Shown piece after piece: positions 1 to 11,400 of a DNA stretch of 64,000 nucleotides. The notes beneath the pieces are model-generated. The model had not been told where the DNA came from and did not search any database. It saw only the letters and a program-made list of their open reading frames with translations. The stretch's first letter is position 1, and each line of letters opens with the position of its first letter. Position numbers and translations under genes: made by a program. This DNA is from Hexactinellida sp. DTS-2022 (lineage: Eukaryota; Porifera; Hexactinellida): the NCBI GenBank assembly GCA_028753945.1, contig JAPNXP010000002.1:868001-932000 (forward strand). Reading direction: 5' to 3'.

Positions 1-79
1 GCAAATATCAATAATTTAATAAATTGAGAGATAAACAATTCAGTCAATTAATTATAAGAGCATTAATTAATAGATAAAT

Positions 80-249
80 CAGTAGAACCGTGTTAATACG
101 AACACGGTTAATATGAATTTCCGGTTAATACGTAGATTATTTCAGTCCCTTTCAAAGCCTTTCAATACAAATAACACCGGTTAATACCTATTCTGGATAA
201 GGCGAATTTTGACGGTTTTTGACGGACGTATTAACGAGATTCTATCGTA
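80..249. mobile_element. pogo/Tigger-like MITE in FARSB intron 2
   Basis: The left end reads cagtagaaccgtgttaatac and the right end is an imperfect inverted copy (acgtattaacgagattcta). The interior carries atttcagtccctttcaaagc, also found at 47.9 kb, 60.3 kb and, inverted, at 3.9 kb. It has no coding capacity. The cagtRRAaccTcgttAatacgaa end is the kind seen in pogo/Tigger elements; the class assignment is inference. The rest of 1-263 is AT-rich FARSB intron with no exon that I can see. Confidence 0.7.
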
Positions 250-263
250 TATAAATAACATAC

Positions 264-1522
264 CTTTCTCTGCATATATTATGGTGCAGCTTTTCCTGTA
301 GATCGATGAGAGAGTCTAAGCGAGCCTTGTTAAGACTGACAGCTCTCAGGACAGCTCCAAGACAGTACGGCCTCACTTCAGCTGTTTCGGGGAGAATCCT
401 AAGCTTCTGACACACCACGCCAACGGTTAATACCCTAAGGAATGTAAGGAATTAAACTCGGACAGTAAAAATACGCTTATTAATATATTTAGTTAGTTAT
501 TATTCCATGTAAACATTAGTAAGTACTGTATTTAATTATATAAATAAATAACAATCATAAAATTCGTATACAAGAAAAACAGAATTAGCTAACCTAATAT
601 AATGCAATATGTGGATAAAATAATCAATAGATAAAAAAGAATTAATTACGTAATTGAAGTTATATAAAACTTCTGTGATGTTATCAATATTTTGAACAGA
701 TTTTGCTAATAGCAAAGCTGTAGAAAAGCAGAATTAGACACAATAAGACGACAAATAAATCTATTTAACTGTAGATTATTTTATAATTAAAATTAAATTC
801 GCACTTTAAGCTAATTAAACCCAAAATAACCGGTGTTTTTGTTCTAGACAAATACGTAAATGTAAATTATCTGCATAGTAATACGTTTAATTCAATTTAA
901 ACCAAAACACAGTATTGTTATTCCAAACTACAGATGTTTTCTGGCCTCAAAAACAACGAACGTTTAAAGATTTATGCCCTCTGTTAGTTAAGTAGACCCA
1001 AATGTATATTCAAGATCCGTAAAATACCAACGCTCATATTACATAACATTGTTTACTGAAATGTAATATTGGGGGAAATTTATTAACAGGTAATTTATAA
1101 ATTCTAAAAACAGTAATATTTCATCAATGGGTAGATAGTAATTGTATTGTTCTATAACTTCTATTAATAATTAAAATAATTTGCCAAAAATGTTACAGTA
1201 ATTTTATTGTTCTATTAATTAACAATTATTACAATTTTACAATGAATATTACTCACTTGTATATATGTGCTTGTTCCGTATTACCAAGGAACACGTTGAG
1301 TGCTCTGGTTAGCCCCTCAAAGCATAATAGATCGTACCTATTAGCCGGTATCTCTATCTTGTAGTCCCGTCCCAAAACCTGGCCCCCCTCCCCCGTAACC
1401 TCTTCCCACTCGTCCAACTCGATTCCGAACTCGAAACACAACTCGTCGAACTGCTTCATGCTCATATCAGTCCGGCCGATGGCCTGCAGCAAGCTCTTCT
1501 CCGAAACGGTAAACTTAGGCAT
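264..1522 (-). CDS. FARSB: Phenylalanyl-tRNA synthetase beta subunit, first two coding exons (partial)
   Basis: Cytosolic phenylalanyl-tRNA synthetase is an alpha2beta2 enzyme that charges tRNA-Phe; this is the N-terminus of the beta chain. Exon 1 is 1522 down to 1257 (ATG at 1522; donor GTGAGT after 1257). Exon 2 is 434 down to 264 (acceptor AG at 436-435; donor GTATGT). The frame stays open across the join, giving about 145 residues. The start MPKFTVSEKSLLQAIGRTD, the FDELCFEFGIELDE stretch, PANRYDLLCFEGLTRAL, and exon 2 segments such as DSLIDLQEKLHHNICRE correspond closely to the animal family. Exon 2 is too short to have been called as an ORF and was found by reading past the donor. The remaining three quarters of the protein (B3/B4, B5, anticodon-binding parts) lie left of the window. 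The gene is 375 bp from the NHL gene on the same strand. Confidence 0.93.
435..1256 (-). other. FARSB intron 1
   Basis: AT-rich intron of 822 bp bounded by GTGAGT and TTAG. No open frame or clear repeat seen. Confidence 0.85.
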
Positions 1523-1639
1523 CGCGAGAGCTACTTATAAACTTATATTTTATAACATTCCAAAGAGTAATATTTGTTGCTATGCAACTATAGATCAAAT
1601 ATATCTGGGTTTCACATGTCAACACATACTCATTGTTTA

Positions 1640-1722
1640 TACAGTAAACTCCCGTTATAACCAAGTCAGATATAACAAAGGAATTTACAGGTCCCAAACA
1701 CTTCGTTATAACGAGTTTTGTG
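1640..1722. mobile_element. Pogo-like MITE remnant between FARSB and the NHL gene
   Basis: tacagtaaactcccgttata at the left and aggtcccaaacacttcgtta with acgag at the right match the ends of the complete element at 6334-6517 and the fragment near 34.5 kb. The middle is deleted. The rest of 1523-1897 shows nothing else; it should contain the FARSB promoter. Confidence 0.65.
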
Positions 1723-1897
1723 TAAATAAAATGAAATAATATAATAAGTTTCCTACTACAGACAATAAATGAGAAAAATCAATCAAATAAATAACATAGG
1801 AAGTGCATAAAGGTATAAATAATGTAGAATGTTGGTAGAATCTCCAATGGGCTACTGATTAATTAAAATCGATTGACTGAACTGACTACAAATACCA

Positions 1898-3355
1898 TCA
1901 GAATATCTGTATCATAGCTTGTCTGTAGTGACAAACAACAACAACTCTCCCCTCCCCGTCGATACACACCCCCCTAGGTGCCACGAGTCTCTCCTCTCCA
2001 TGCTCCAGCTCCAAACGAGTCTCAAACGCGGCTCGCATAGACTTATCCCGCTTCATTACGTACACATACGGTTGCCGTCTGTCTGTTATTAAGAAGCGAC
2101 CCGAGGCGTCAATACAGAAGAAACATGGCACGAAATCACTGGCTATATAATTGCTTAGAAATGTGTTCCTACGAAATCCGTTTATATTAAACTCGATAAC
2201 ATACGGCGGTCTACTGTTGAGTACGTACACTCGTTTGTTGTGTACCTTAACGTCTAGTGGATAGTACAGATCTGGGTCTATTATGGTGCGAGATATACAA
2301 AACCCTGTATACACATTAATACGGTTGTTCTTACAATCACACACATAGAGATTGGGATCGTCAAATGCTATGCCAGTCGGCCTATTCAATTCCCCCTGCA
2401 CGGTCCCATGTCTGCCTACATAATACATGTGCGTGCAAGTGGAGGGGGCACACAAACCAATCGGGGTACCATTATCAAACAGAGCGTAAGAGGCCACGAA
2501 ATCACAGGAAATATCAGTTCGCGTTCTCTTGCTAATGAACACCCTGTCACCGTTGGTGGATTCGTTCTTAATACAAACGCTGTATTGATAGGAAGCTACC
2601 CGGAGAATATCATTATGACTCGATGCGTCTACCATATTGCACTGAGGGAACTGAATAGCTTTGACACTATTCGTATCTAAGCAGAGTTTGTAGAGTAAAG
2701 AGGATTGGTCCTCTGTTATGAAAATAGAATTATGTTTGGGATAGTACACTATTCCTTGGGGAAGCTCACATTTCAAATTCGGGTGTCCAATAGTGATAAT
2801 TGGATTTGTCCTAGAAGTGTAATCAATGGGTTTAACCACGATATTGGGTGGAGGGCTGATTGATGCGTACAATTCTGAGGTTGTATCGAATTCAGTTTTT
2901 ATTCGCTTCAAAGGAGGAACGTTGTTCTCATCAATGGCAGGTGTGCCTACAGTGACTATAAATTTTCCTACAGTTTTGATTTTATCATTGAGTCCCCCGT
3001 CCCATAGCATTGTGAGGCTATAGGGCGGATACTCCGTCTCCAGATCAAAGATGCTCCTATCTGTGTCCAGCAAAATAGACTTTCTCAGATCTTCAAACTC
3101 TCCTCGCTTGAACTGCTCCTCTATCCCAGATTTTATAGAAGAAATGGTGGCTAGTTTGTCTCCGTAGTCGCTCTGTCTCTGTCGATGCTCGCTCTCCAGT
3201 TTGTCTAACTCGGAAGTTAGCTCTTCCTCCCTCAGATGGATCGAGGCGCGCAGTTCTGCCACGCGATCCGACAGAGCAGCTCGCGCCGTGGCGAGTTCCT
3301 CAAGGAATTTATCCGAAGTGCTGGAGATGGGTTGTGGCAACACATTACTCGCCAT
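1898..3355 (-). CDS. Coiled-coil NHL-repeat protein (TRIM-NHL-like without RING or B-box)
   Basis: A 485-residue protein in one exon with ATG at 3355. Residues about 12-90 are Glu/Leu/Lys-rich and look like a coiled coil. Residues about 195-485 form blocks of the NHL type: GELNRPTGIAFDDPNLYVCD followed by KNNRINVY, then YYPLDVKVHNKRVYVLNS, FCIDASGRFLITDRRQPYVY, and a last APRGVCIDGEGRVVVV. NHL repeats build a beta-propeller used for protein or RNA binding; in TRIM-NHL proteins it follows RING, B-box and coiled-coil modules. Here no Cys/His RING or B-box pattern exists, so ubiquitin-ligase activity is not supported. Binding partner unknown. It could be a lineage-specific scaffold or a TRIM derivative that lost its N-terminus. 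The propeller call is fairly sure, the function is not. Confidence 0.8.
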   Translation of the reverse strand: MASNVLPQPISSTSDKFLEELATARAALSDRVAELRASIHLREEELTSELDKLESEHRQRQSDYGDKLATISSIKSGIEEQFKRGEFEDLRKSILLDTDRSIFDLETEYPPYSLTMLWDGGLNDKIKTVGKFIVTVGTPAIDENNVPPLKRIKTEFDTTSELYASISPPPNIVVKPIDYTSRTNPIITIGHPNLKCELPQGIVYYPKHNSIFITEDQSSLLYKLCLDTNSVKAIQFPQCNMVDASSHNDILRVASYQYSVCIKNESTNGDRVFISKRTRTDISCDFVASYALFDNGTPIGLCAPSTCTHMYYVGRHGTVQGELNRPTGIAFDDPNLYVCDCKNNRINVYTGFCISRTIIDPDLYYPLDVKVHNKRVYVLNSRPPYVIEFNINGFRRNTFLSNYIASDFVPCFFCIDASGRFLITDRRQPYVYVMKRDKSMRAAFETRLELEHGEERLVAPRGVCIDGEGRVVVVCHYRQAMIQIF

Positions 3356-3909
3356 ATGTATATACTGTTTGAATAAGCGGTTATTTATGCAACCGTAGAT
3401 GTTTCTAGCAATTATAAAATGTAGTCAAATATAGCAAAAGGCAGTCATTCAATTCTGTATTGTATAGTATAGTCGGCACAGTAAAAATACTATCGGATCA
3501 AAAAGGGAGGAAGCAGGTTTTTATAAAAATAGAATAATATTACTGTATACTTCGAAGTGAACTCTTTCAATTCATTATGTAATTATGTGTTAATTTTGAA
3601 TTACTTGACACATCCTATTAAAAGATAATAATAAAGTATATTGAGAAACAATTGTGCAACCCTTGATCCAAACGGAATTCATACAATTTTTGGAAGTAAT
3701 AATGCATACTTTCCTTAGGATAAGAATGTCTCTCTATTGTTTGAACAATATTCACCTGATCCTGATGCTTACCCTCCAAATGAATGTAATATTTGTTCCT
3801 TATAACCTGTGGCAATAAGGAAGGATCATCTCAACATATCTCAATAAATCAGATGATTTATGAAATTTAGAGAAAAAGCAACACTTTATGATATACATAT
3901 ATAATCATA

Positions 3910-4254
3910 TACAGTACAACCTCGTTAGATCGAATATCTGCGGACCATCAAAATGTGTTCGCCTTATCAGGAATTTGTATTACCGGTGCCATTTGCATTG
4001 AAAAGGCTTTGAAGGGGATTGATGTAGTGTACCAGCGTAATAATTTATACAGCTATTTGTAAATACGCTCCTAATCCTGGTCTGATCCAATTTCCATACG
4101 CCTAAATCGGAAATTAATGTTACGGTATAGGAGAGGGTTCCAAATTTTCACGCTCCTAAATTCAAATTTTCCTAAAATTATGCTCCAAAAGGAGCATCCT
4201 GCGCTCCTGGATAACTCCTTGTCAACCGCGTTTGTATAGCGAGGTTCTATTGTA
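3910..4254. mobile_element. Pogo-like MITE interrupted by a second element
   Basis: Left end tacagtacaacctcgttaga and right end agcgaggttctattgta are inverted copies. The inner part near 3985-4020 (attgaaaaggctttgaaggg) is the reverse of the interior of the copy at 80-249. The element is split by the approximately 180-bp repeat described next, so the pogo-like copy is the older one. Confidence 0.7.
4036..4224. mobile_element. 180-bp repeat, copy 1 (nested)
   Basis: The copy starts near atttatacagctatttgtaa, then tacgctcctaatcctggtct, ttaatgttacggtataggag and the palindromic gctccaaaaggagc. The same order occurs at 34135-34310 and about 63540-63700. The 34-kb copy has an 8-bp target duplication, which suggests a hAT-like MITE. 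Confidence 0.75.
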
Positions 4255-5422
4255 CATAGTGGAAGTGGGCTGCTCATAGAGGTAAATTTGCTTTCAATTA
4301 TTTAATTAGTAATCTTTGTTATGCAATTAATATTTGAATTATGTCTTTATGTAAATTATCTTCCAGATACCAAACATACTTAGGGTCAGAATATTCCTTT
4401 GGAGTGGTCAATATAAAAATATAACAATACTTGTATGGATGAGACGAATATACTTCAGTGCATAAAATAAGCACAATCTATTTGATGCGTTGTTTTACTC
4501 AATTGCGGTTTTTCCCACCAGTGACATATTTACCCGACACAGGTAAGCAAGTTAAAATAATGGAAGTACATTACGATGGGGTACAAGGATTAAATTATTA
4601 GTGTAAGATATATAATTAATTTCAAATTTAATAATAAATACAGTACAAACAACATGGTATAGTAACATTTTTGTACTCTATAGTGTAAAGTGATTGGTTT
4701 ATAATGGGATTTGCAAACCATTTGAATAACAATGAGTGCATTTATCTCTGGAAATGTTATATAAAAAGTACAATCAGCTGAATAGAAATTGTGTTAATTT
4801 TTAGGTTAATTAAGAGATTTGCATCAGATATTGTACGGTATGAACTGAAGATTTACCTATCAAAAATAGAATCCTCTTATTTGTTTAAAACAGATTTTAA
4901 CTATGTCATTAATTGTAAGCATCAAACCACATGACCTATAACGAGTGAAGCGTGTGATATGACAATACTCGTAATTACCACTATCGGGCCTCATGTGGTA
5001 TATCAAAGTAACGTGTTAACGTGTTAATGCAAACTTAATCAATCATATTAGTAATGCGAATTTAATCTAAGGATACTAAAGAGTATGTAACCCTACAACT
5101 GGTACTCTCAGGTTGCAACATGCAACTCTACCATATCCATTGTGATAACTGAATATGGCTCTTCAATTCTGTTTATTCGCTCATGAACTAGAACGGATTG
5201 AGAGTATATTTGCATGCACAAAATGAGCAGTAATGTAACTCAATCCTAACTGGTATTTATAACTTCTAACTAATAGAATGGGTATAAGCCAGCATCTATG
5301 CTTAGGTTATATATATAGAGATCCACTTGATAGTTTATAATTTCAAACCAAGATACGTTACTGCTTTTATATAAATACTACTATATTATTGTATACAGGA
5401 AATTGAGATTTTGAGTTTACAA

Positions 5423-8400
5423 ATGTCTGTCAATATTGAAGATATTGTGAAGAAGGAAGAAATTGAAAACTACTTCACTGTTGGAGAGGTTCTTGGAAGG
5501 TGAGTTGTCTCATTTCTCTATTTAGTATTTCAAATTCCATCTACGTAATTCTGAACAATCTTTCGAATTATTATTTACGATTGATTTGCCTGTTTATCTA
5601 CGTATCTATACAAATTTATTTTTGATTCTTTCTCTAACTATCCACGAATAAGAGATAATCTGTTTTCTTATTCTAAAACTAAAAGCCTTTCATTAGGGCC
5701 TAATAGGTTATAAATTATAATTTATTTCTGGTAAGGAAATGATTCATGTAATAATTAATTGAATTATTCCCATTCCCGACGGAAGCTCTTTGTTTCTTGC
5801 CTAATGCGTGTGAGATAATCGCACAAGTGAGTTTGATATCTCTAGCAGAGCAGAATGTTACTTTGGAATTACAGAATTTTATAAATTCGTTGAATACCTA
5901 ATCAAATTACAACATTGTTGAAGTTGAAGTATTTCGCCTGAAATACCCCTTCTATAGATTCTTATGAATCTTAGTGTCGTTATCGGTTGAATTCAGCCAT
6001 TGGCACTTGGGATATTTATTTAATTCCATCTAAATCAAATCGTTGGTTTATTCCCATCGTTCTACCGCATAACTGTGCACTCGTATAACAAACTACACAA
6101 GTTATCCCGGGATAGAAGATCCGGATTATACACATTCTGATCGATTCTAGTATATAATGTGATTGCAGAATTTGGGAGAAAATTTGAATATCGCTATTTA
6201 TTTTATTATTCCGGTTATAAACATGTAGATATTCCTACAAGTAGACACGTTTTGGACACGTTTGCAGTATACTATCCTCATTAGTTTCCATAATTATGCG
6301 AATCGATTCATTATAATTCGAAATAATATACTATACAGTGAACTCCCGCTATTACGAAGTTGGATATAACAAAATAACCGCTTGTAAGGAAATGGAAATT
6401 TCCCTCAGAGCAATAAATACATTAATTATTATATGCTTATAACGAATATACGGATATAACGAAGGGATTTACAGGTCCCAAACACTTCGTTATAACTTAT
6501 AACGAGAGTTCACTGTATATTACTGTAAATAACTAGGCCTTAATATTTTATTGATATAATAATTTGTCCATTCATATCAAATTTAAATTGACTGAAGTCT
6601 TTTAAAAATCCGGGGGGAAATGTGGATTAATAGTCAAACTATTGATGGAAAAGTCACAGTTATCTGCAAATAGTGTATGTCTTCAAGCTATCAGCTTAGG
6701 AGGTTTTTCAGATGATAAATAACTAAAACATCTCAACTACTAGTTCATTATGAAGCAATACCAAAATCCCGTATGCACTTTCTACTGTGATTCTCGAACT
6801 TGCTCAGTTAGCCAGTGTTGTCTATACTATTTGATAATTAAATTCGATAATGGCGAAATTAGTTTGTGTCTCAAGTTTGTTAATTAAACTAATATTCAAT
6901 TCATCGATTCCTTTGTGGGGATATGTAGTACATTTATCTAGTAACATTTGTATAATAAACTAATAATGTCCCGACAAATTTAATTATAATCATATCAGCA
7001 CTTTCTGAGTTACGCTGTTCAAATTTGTTTCGTGTTTTTTGTAGTTACATAACATGCCATTTATATGGTTTGGGTGGAATTATTATCATTTCTGATGTTA
7101 GATATTATTTATCAAATTCTTCGTCAAGTTGTAATAGTTCCAAATTCTTCATATCTCGGTACATCAAACAGATAATCTATTTTTTCTGAGTATACATCAA
7201 AATATTTGAACTTTGATTACTTCCTATTTTACATATTTTCAATTGTCAGTCTAAGTGCCCGTTATTGTTACAGTATCTGTCTCAAATTTTCAATATCTAC
7301 CAAAATCTCCATTTTTGTGAGCCATCAACATCTGAACTTTTTTATCAAGAAATCGTCACCAAAAGTTATTTTGTTTTGTTCTATTTGGCATATCGAAAAT
7401 TCCATTTCATAAGAAACATGGTTGATTACATACCGGTATTCTGACGTTTGTTATGCTAATTTATTTTCAGTCTAGCTGTCATTTTTAAGAGAAATTATTT
7501 TTGTTAGTCACCTTACTTGTCTAGCATCCATTTCTGATTTAATAATTCAACCGCAGTTAAGCTTTTATGAGATCTTACACACTGGTGTTATTTCGATATT
7601 GATTAATGTACTCTCGGGAAAAGTACGACTGGCGATTGGCACAACTCGTGGTTTATTCCAATGTGAAAGCATTTAATAATTCATGATTATATTTAATATT
7701 ATTGCGCAAAAACTGAACCTTGTCTACTGATACACTAAATGTGACACCAATTAATTACTGTATTAGGATATGGTTTGCACGTTCACTTAAAAACTATTTT
7801 AGTCTTAAATTATCTTATTAGTTATTGCTCAAGAAGTATATTATCAACTAATTTACAATGAATTAAGCTAGAATGATGAACATTAAGCATTTCTTTATCG
7901 ATTATTCCTCAATTAAACTACTGACCGTATCATATTTATTGATCACATCGGTAATAAAATACTCAATACATATATGGTTTATTGCTATTGAATCATAGTT
8001 AATGCTTGAGATATTGTTTTGTATTACATAGAAATTGATTTTCATCATTTTTGCATTTAATCAACCTTTAAGCTTGCTTAATGAACCGGAAAAGTACTAC
8101 CTTTTACGGCATGCTAAATATACTTTATTCACATCAGTACAACAGTGTGCTATCAGCAGTGCCACCTGGTTAATGAGATATAAAACCTATTATTGTTTGC
8201 AATATCATAGCATACTATACAAACATACCGCATCCATTATAGGAATTACCACATACAATTTGTAGCTAGTTAACCTTATTCAATACAAATACTACAGTGT
8301 TAATATTTCCTTTGTTTGTAGAGGAAAGTTTGCAACTGTCAGGCACATAACAGAAAAGTTAACCGGCAATTGTTATGCAGCGAAATATCTCCGAAAGAGA

Positions 8401-11400
8401 AATCACGCTGAGAACTGTCGCAATACGATTCTCCAGGAGGCGGATCTGTTATTGGAGCTGTTGGACCATCGTGTTATCGTAGATGTAAAGGAAGTATTCG
8501 AAGGAAATCTGTTTATGATCATTATTCTAGAATTGTGAGTTACACATTCCTATTCACTATTTATTTACGTCATTAGCGGATATTTATACACATTGTTTAC
8601 TAGTCGCGAATTTTGCATTAAAAAGTATTACTTAGGTATTCGCGGAATGTGATAATGTATTAGGAATGCTATTGCTCATTCCACTAGCCTTATAATTAGA
8701 CTAATTTTTACTAAGGAGGGCTAGCTGGTTTAATTAACACCTTTTAAAATAGAATTGATGTCTACTCAATGAATAAATAAATGTTAGATCTACATGCGAA
8801 ATTGCACACTCGACCAAATCCGCGATTTTAATGTAATAGTAAGGTTAATTAGTTCAAAAGGGTATGTGTTAGGTTGGATTTGTATTCAGAATGGCAATAT
8901 AGTACAAGCATCATTTCAACTCCTCATAATTAAATAACAAAAATAATGTTTTGACACCCAATTGTTTGATTACTAAATTAGTAGCGTTTTTTCTCATAAA
9001 TTTCTGAAATTAGATTGTTACTTTACACTGTGTGGGCTTTCTACCCAAAATATACTTAATTGATCGACATTGGTCTGTATAATTAGCTCAGGGTAAACAT
9101 GGTTGTTTGTACCGCGTGTGCTGAGTTGAGAATATGGTTATAGTATTTAAATTCGTGGAAAATAATTATGTAACTACCTCAATAATATTTAGCGCGTAGG
9201 TTGGGAAATCAATAATAATTGTTATCTAGTTTATTTAATTTATGCAAATAACCACTTTCAAAGTTTTCTTTCGCATATTCAGTGTTTGATGTTTCACTGC
9301 GTAGTTGGCTGATTATATTGCTAATAGCTTATTTAATGTGACGTAGTTAGTACGTACGAACTTTTAAAATCAAGTTTATGAAGTATTTCCATGTAGGGTT
9401 AACGCGGTTAATACTCGGGTAATACGTATTGCTTATTTCTCCATTTCCCAGTTTGGTACATTATAACCGAGTCCTACTGTTTGTATTATGGATTGCTTTT
9501 ATGATTAAGTATCTTAATTATCCTGAAATTAAGCAATGATTTTTGCACTGTCATATAATTTGGTCTGAATCCACCTAAGCTGCATTGATGGATTCAATTT
9601 GTTCTAAGTTTTCAAAATTCATTCTTATGATAACTATCTGTATCTTGGCATTCATAATTAGAACATACACTCAACTACGATAATAAAATATTATTGGAAT
9701 TACTCATAAAACGGCCAAAAAAATTCTAATGAAATTTTCACGACTGGCAAAGTCATTTTAAAACATCAAATTTCACCATTACGAAGCCGGGTTTTCATAT
9801 TGAAATGTTGCTGTCCAATAGATAAATAAGCCTAATATGTATTACAGTAAAACATAGAGAAAGTGAACACCCTGGGGACCAGAAAAATGTTCACTTTTGA
9901 GAGGTGTTCACTTTTCATGATTTATCATAAGTTATTCATAACGTGTGTCTAAAACAATGGGAAATTTTGGGACAGAGAAAAAGTGTTCATATTTTGGAGT
10001 TGTTCATTTATTAAAGGAATTCACTTTTGGAGGTTTTACTGTAATTATTTTCCTCTCACTATTAGATGCACGGGTGGAGATCTCTTTCATTCAATATCCG
10101 CGGAACCTTTCACCGAACGAGAATCCGTGTTTGTTCTGAAGCAAGTGATTGGGGCCCTTACATATCTTCACAAAAAATCCATAATACATTTGGATATAAA
10201 GGTTTGTTGTTTTCTTTTTTCCGTAAGGATCATCAATATTATTTTAGATTACGACTGTCTTAGCAAAATTATGTTTCCTCACCCAATCCAAATTAACTAT
10301 TTTAAGAACTTTAAACTGTGTTTCACTACTTCAACTATGATGATTACAATCTGATTTGTATTTAAAATAGAGTGAAATATATTAACCCTTTTGTTTACAA
10401 TAAGAATAAGTTTATATTATAAATATTTGTTTGTTGATACAAACACTATACGAGTGATCTTCACAATAGAAAGTGTATAAGTGCTATTTTTATCAGATAT
10501 TTACCTTCTTGTTGACAGATTGATCACTTTCTGTCTGGTACTCAAGCTACGTAATTGAAAGTTTTGGTTTGCACATTTATTTCACAATAACATTAGCAGG
10601 AAGTTGATACACCAAACAATATTATAGAATGAGTCTTCAAAATAAGGAATTTTAAATGTAAACATTATCAAAAGTTAGTTTACCAAATCTTAATTGTAAG
10701 CACAATCTAAGGGTAATGATCACCTCAGTGACTCCATTTTAGGAGCTATTAGTTCATACCAGTTGTAAGATAATTGACCTAGCATTTGAGTAGCATCTAC
10801 TAAACTTCATTGGTATCTCCAACTTAGTAACTTTATTGCATTAATGTACCAATTGTCTTTGTAAAGAGATATCGTATAATTTAGTTAAGAACTTTAATTT
10901 GTTAAATACCTCTCTCTTTCCAACATACACTTTTACTGAATCTCGAATCACTTTGTTCTCGTCTTAACCAGTTATAATCAGCAGGCATAATTGGCAAAGT
11001 ATAATTTTAGTTGACTGCAAATTTAAGTGTATGAGTTTTAGTGGTTTCTGTAAAATTAGCAAGAAATATAATTAGCTTTAATTGTTATCAACAAAATTAA
11101 CTAATTTAACATTACACTAGCGAATCTCTAATTAATTAATTTCTTATTTTCCGCAGCCAGAAAATATTTTGCTGATAAATGATTCGAAGCTCGATATTAA
11201 ATTGGCGGACTTCGGCCTAGCAGTCAAATTGAGTCCAATTGAAGAATTCAAGCGGATCATCGGAACACCAGAGTATGTGGGTAAGTGGTATCTATTTATA
11301 ATTGGGTTTCTAGAAGGAGATTTGTCAAATTAGATATTCTACTCAATCGGTTAAATTATCCCAATTTGTCTTTATAATACCCGCATTTAATACATCCTAA

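Larger units (their letters stand above)
3356..5422. other. Intergenic region between the NHL gene and the kinase
   Basis: About 2 kb between divergent genes; both promoters should lie here. A nested pair of transposon remnants occupies about 3910-4254. The rest is AT-rich without a credible exon. Untranslated first exons of the kinase would be invisible to me. Confidence 0.6.

Noticed and set aside
8035..8265. 76-codon open frame before kinase exon 2
   Set aside because: Intronic, AT-driven, no similarity to anything recognised and not in frame with splice signals.
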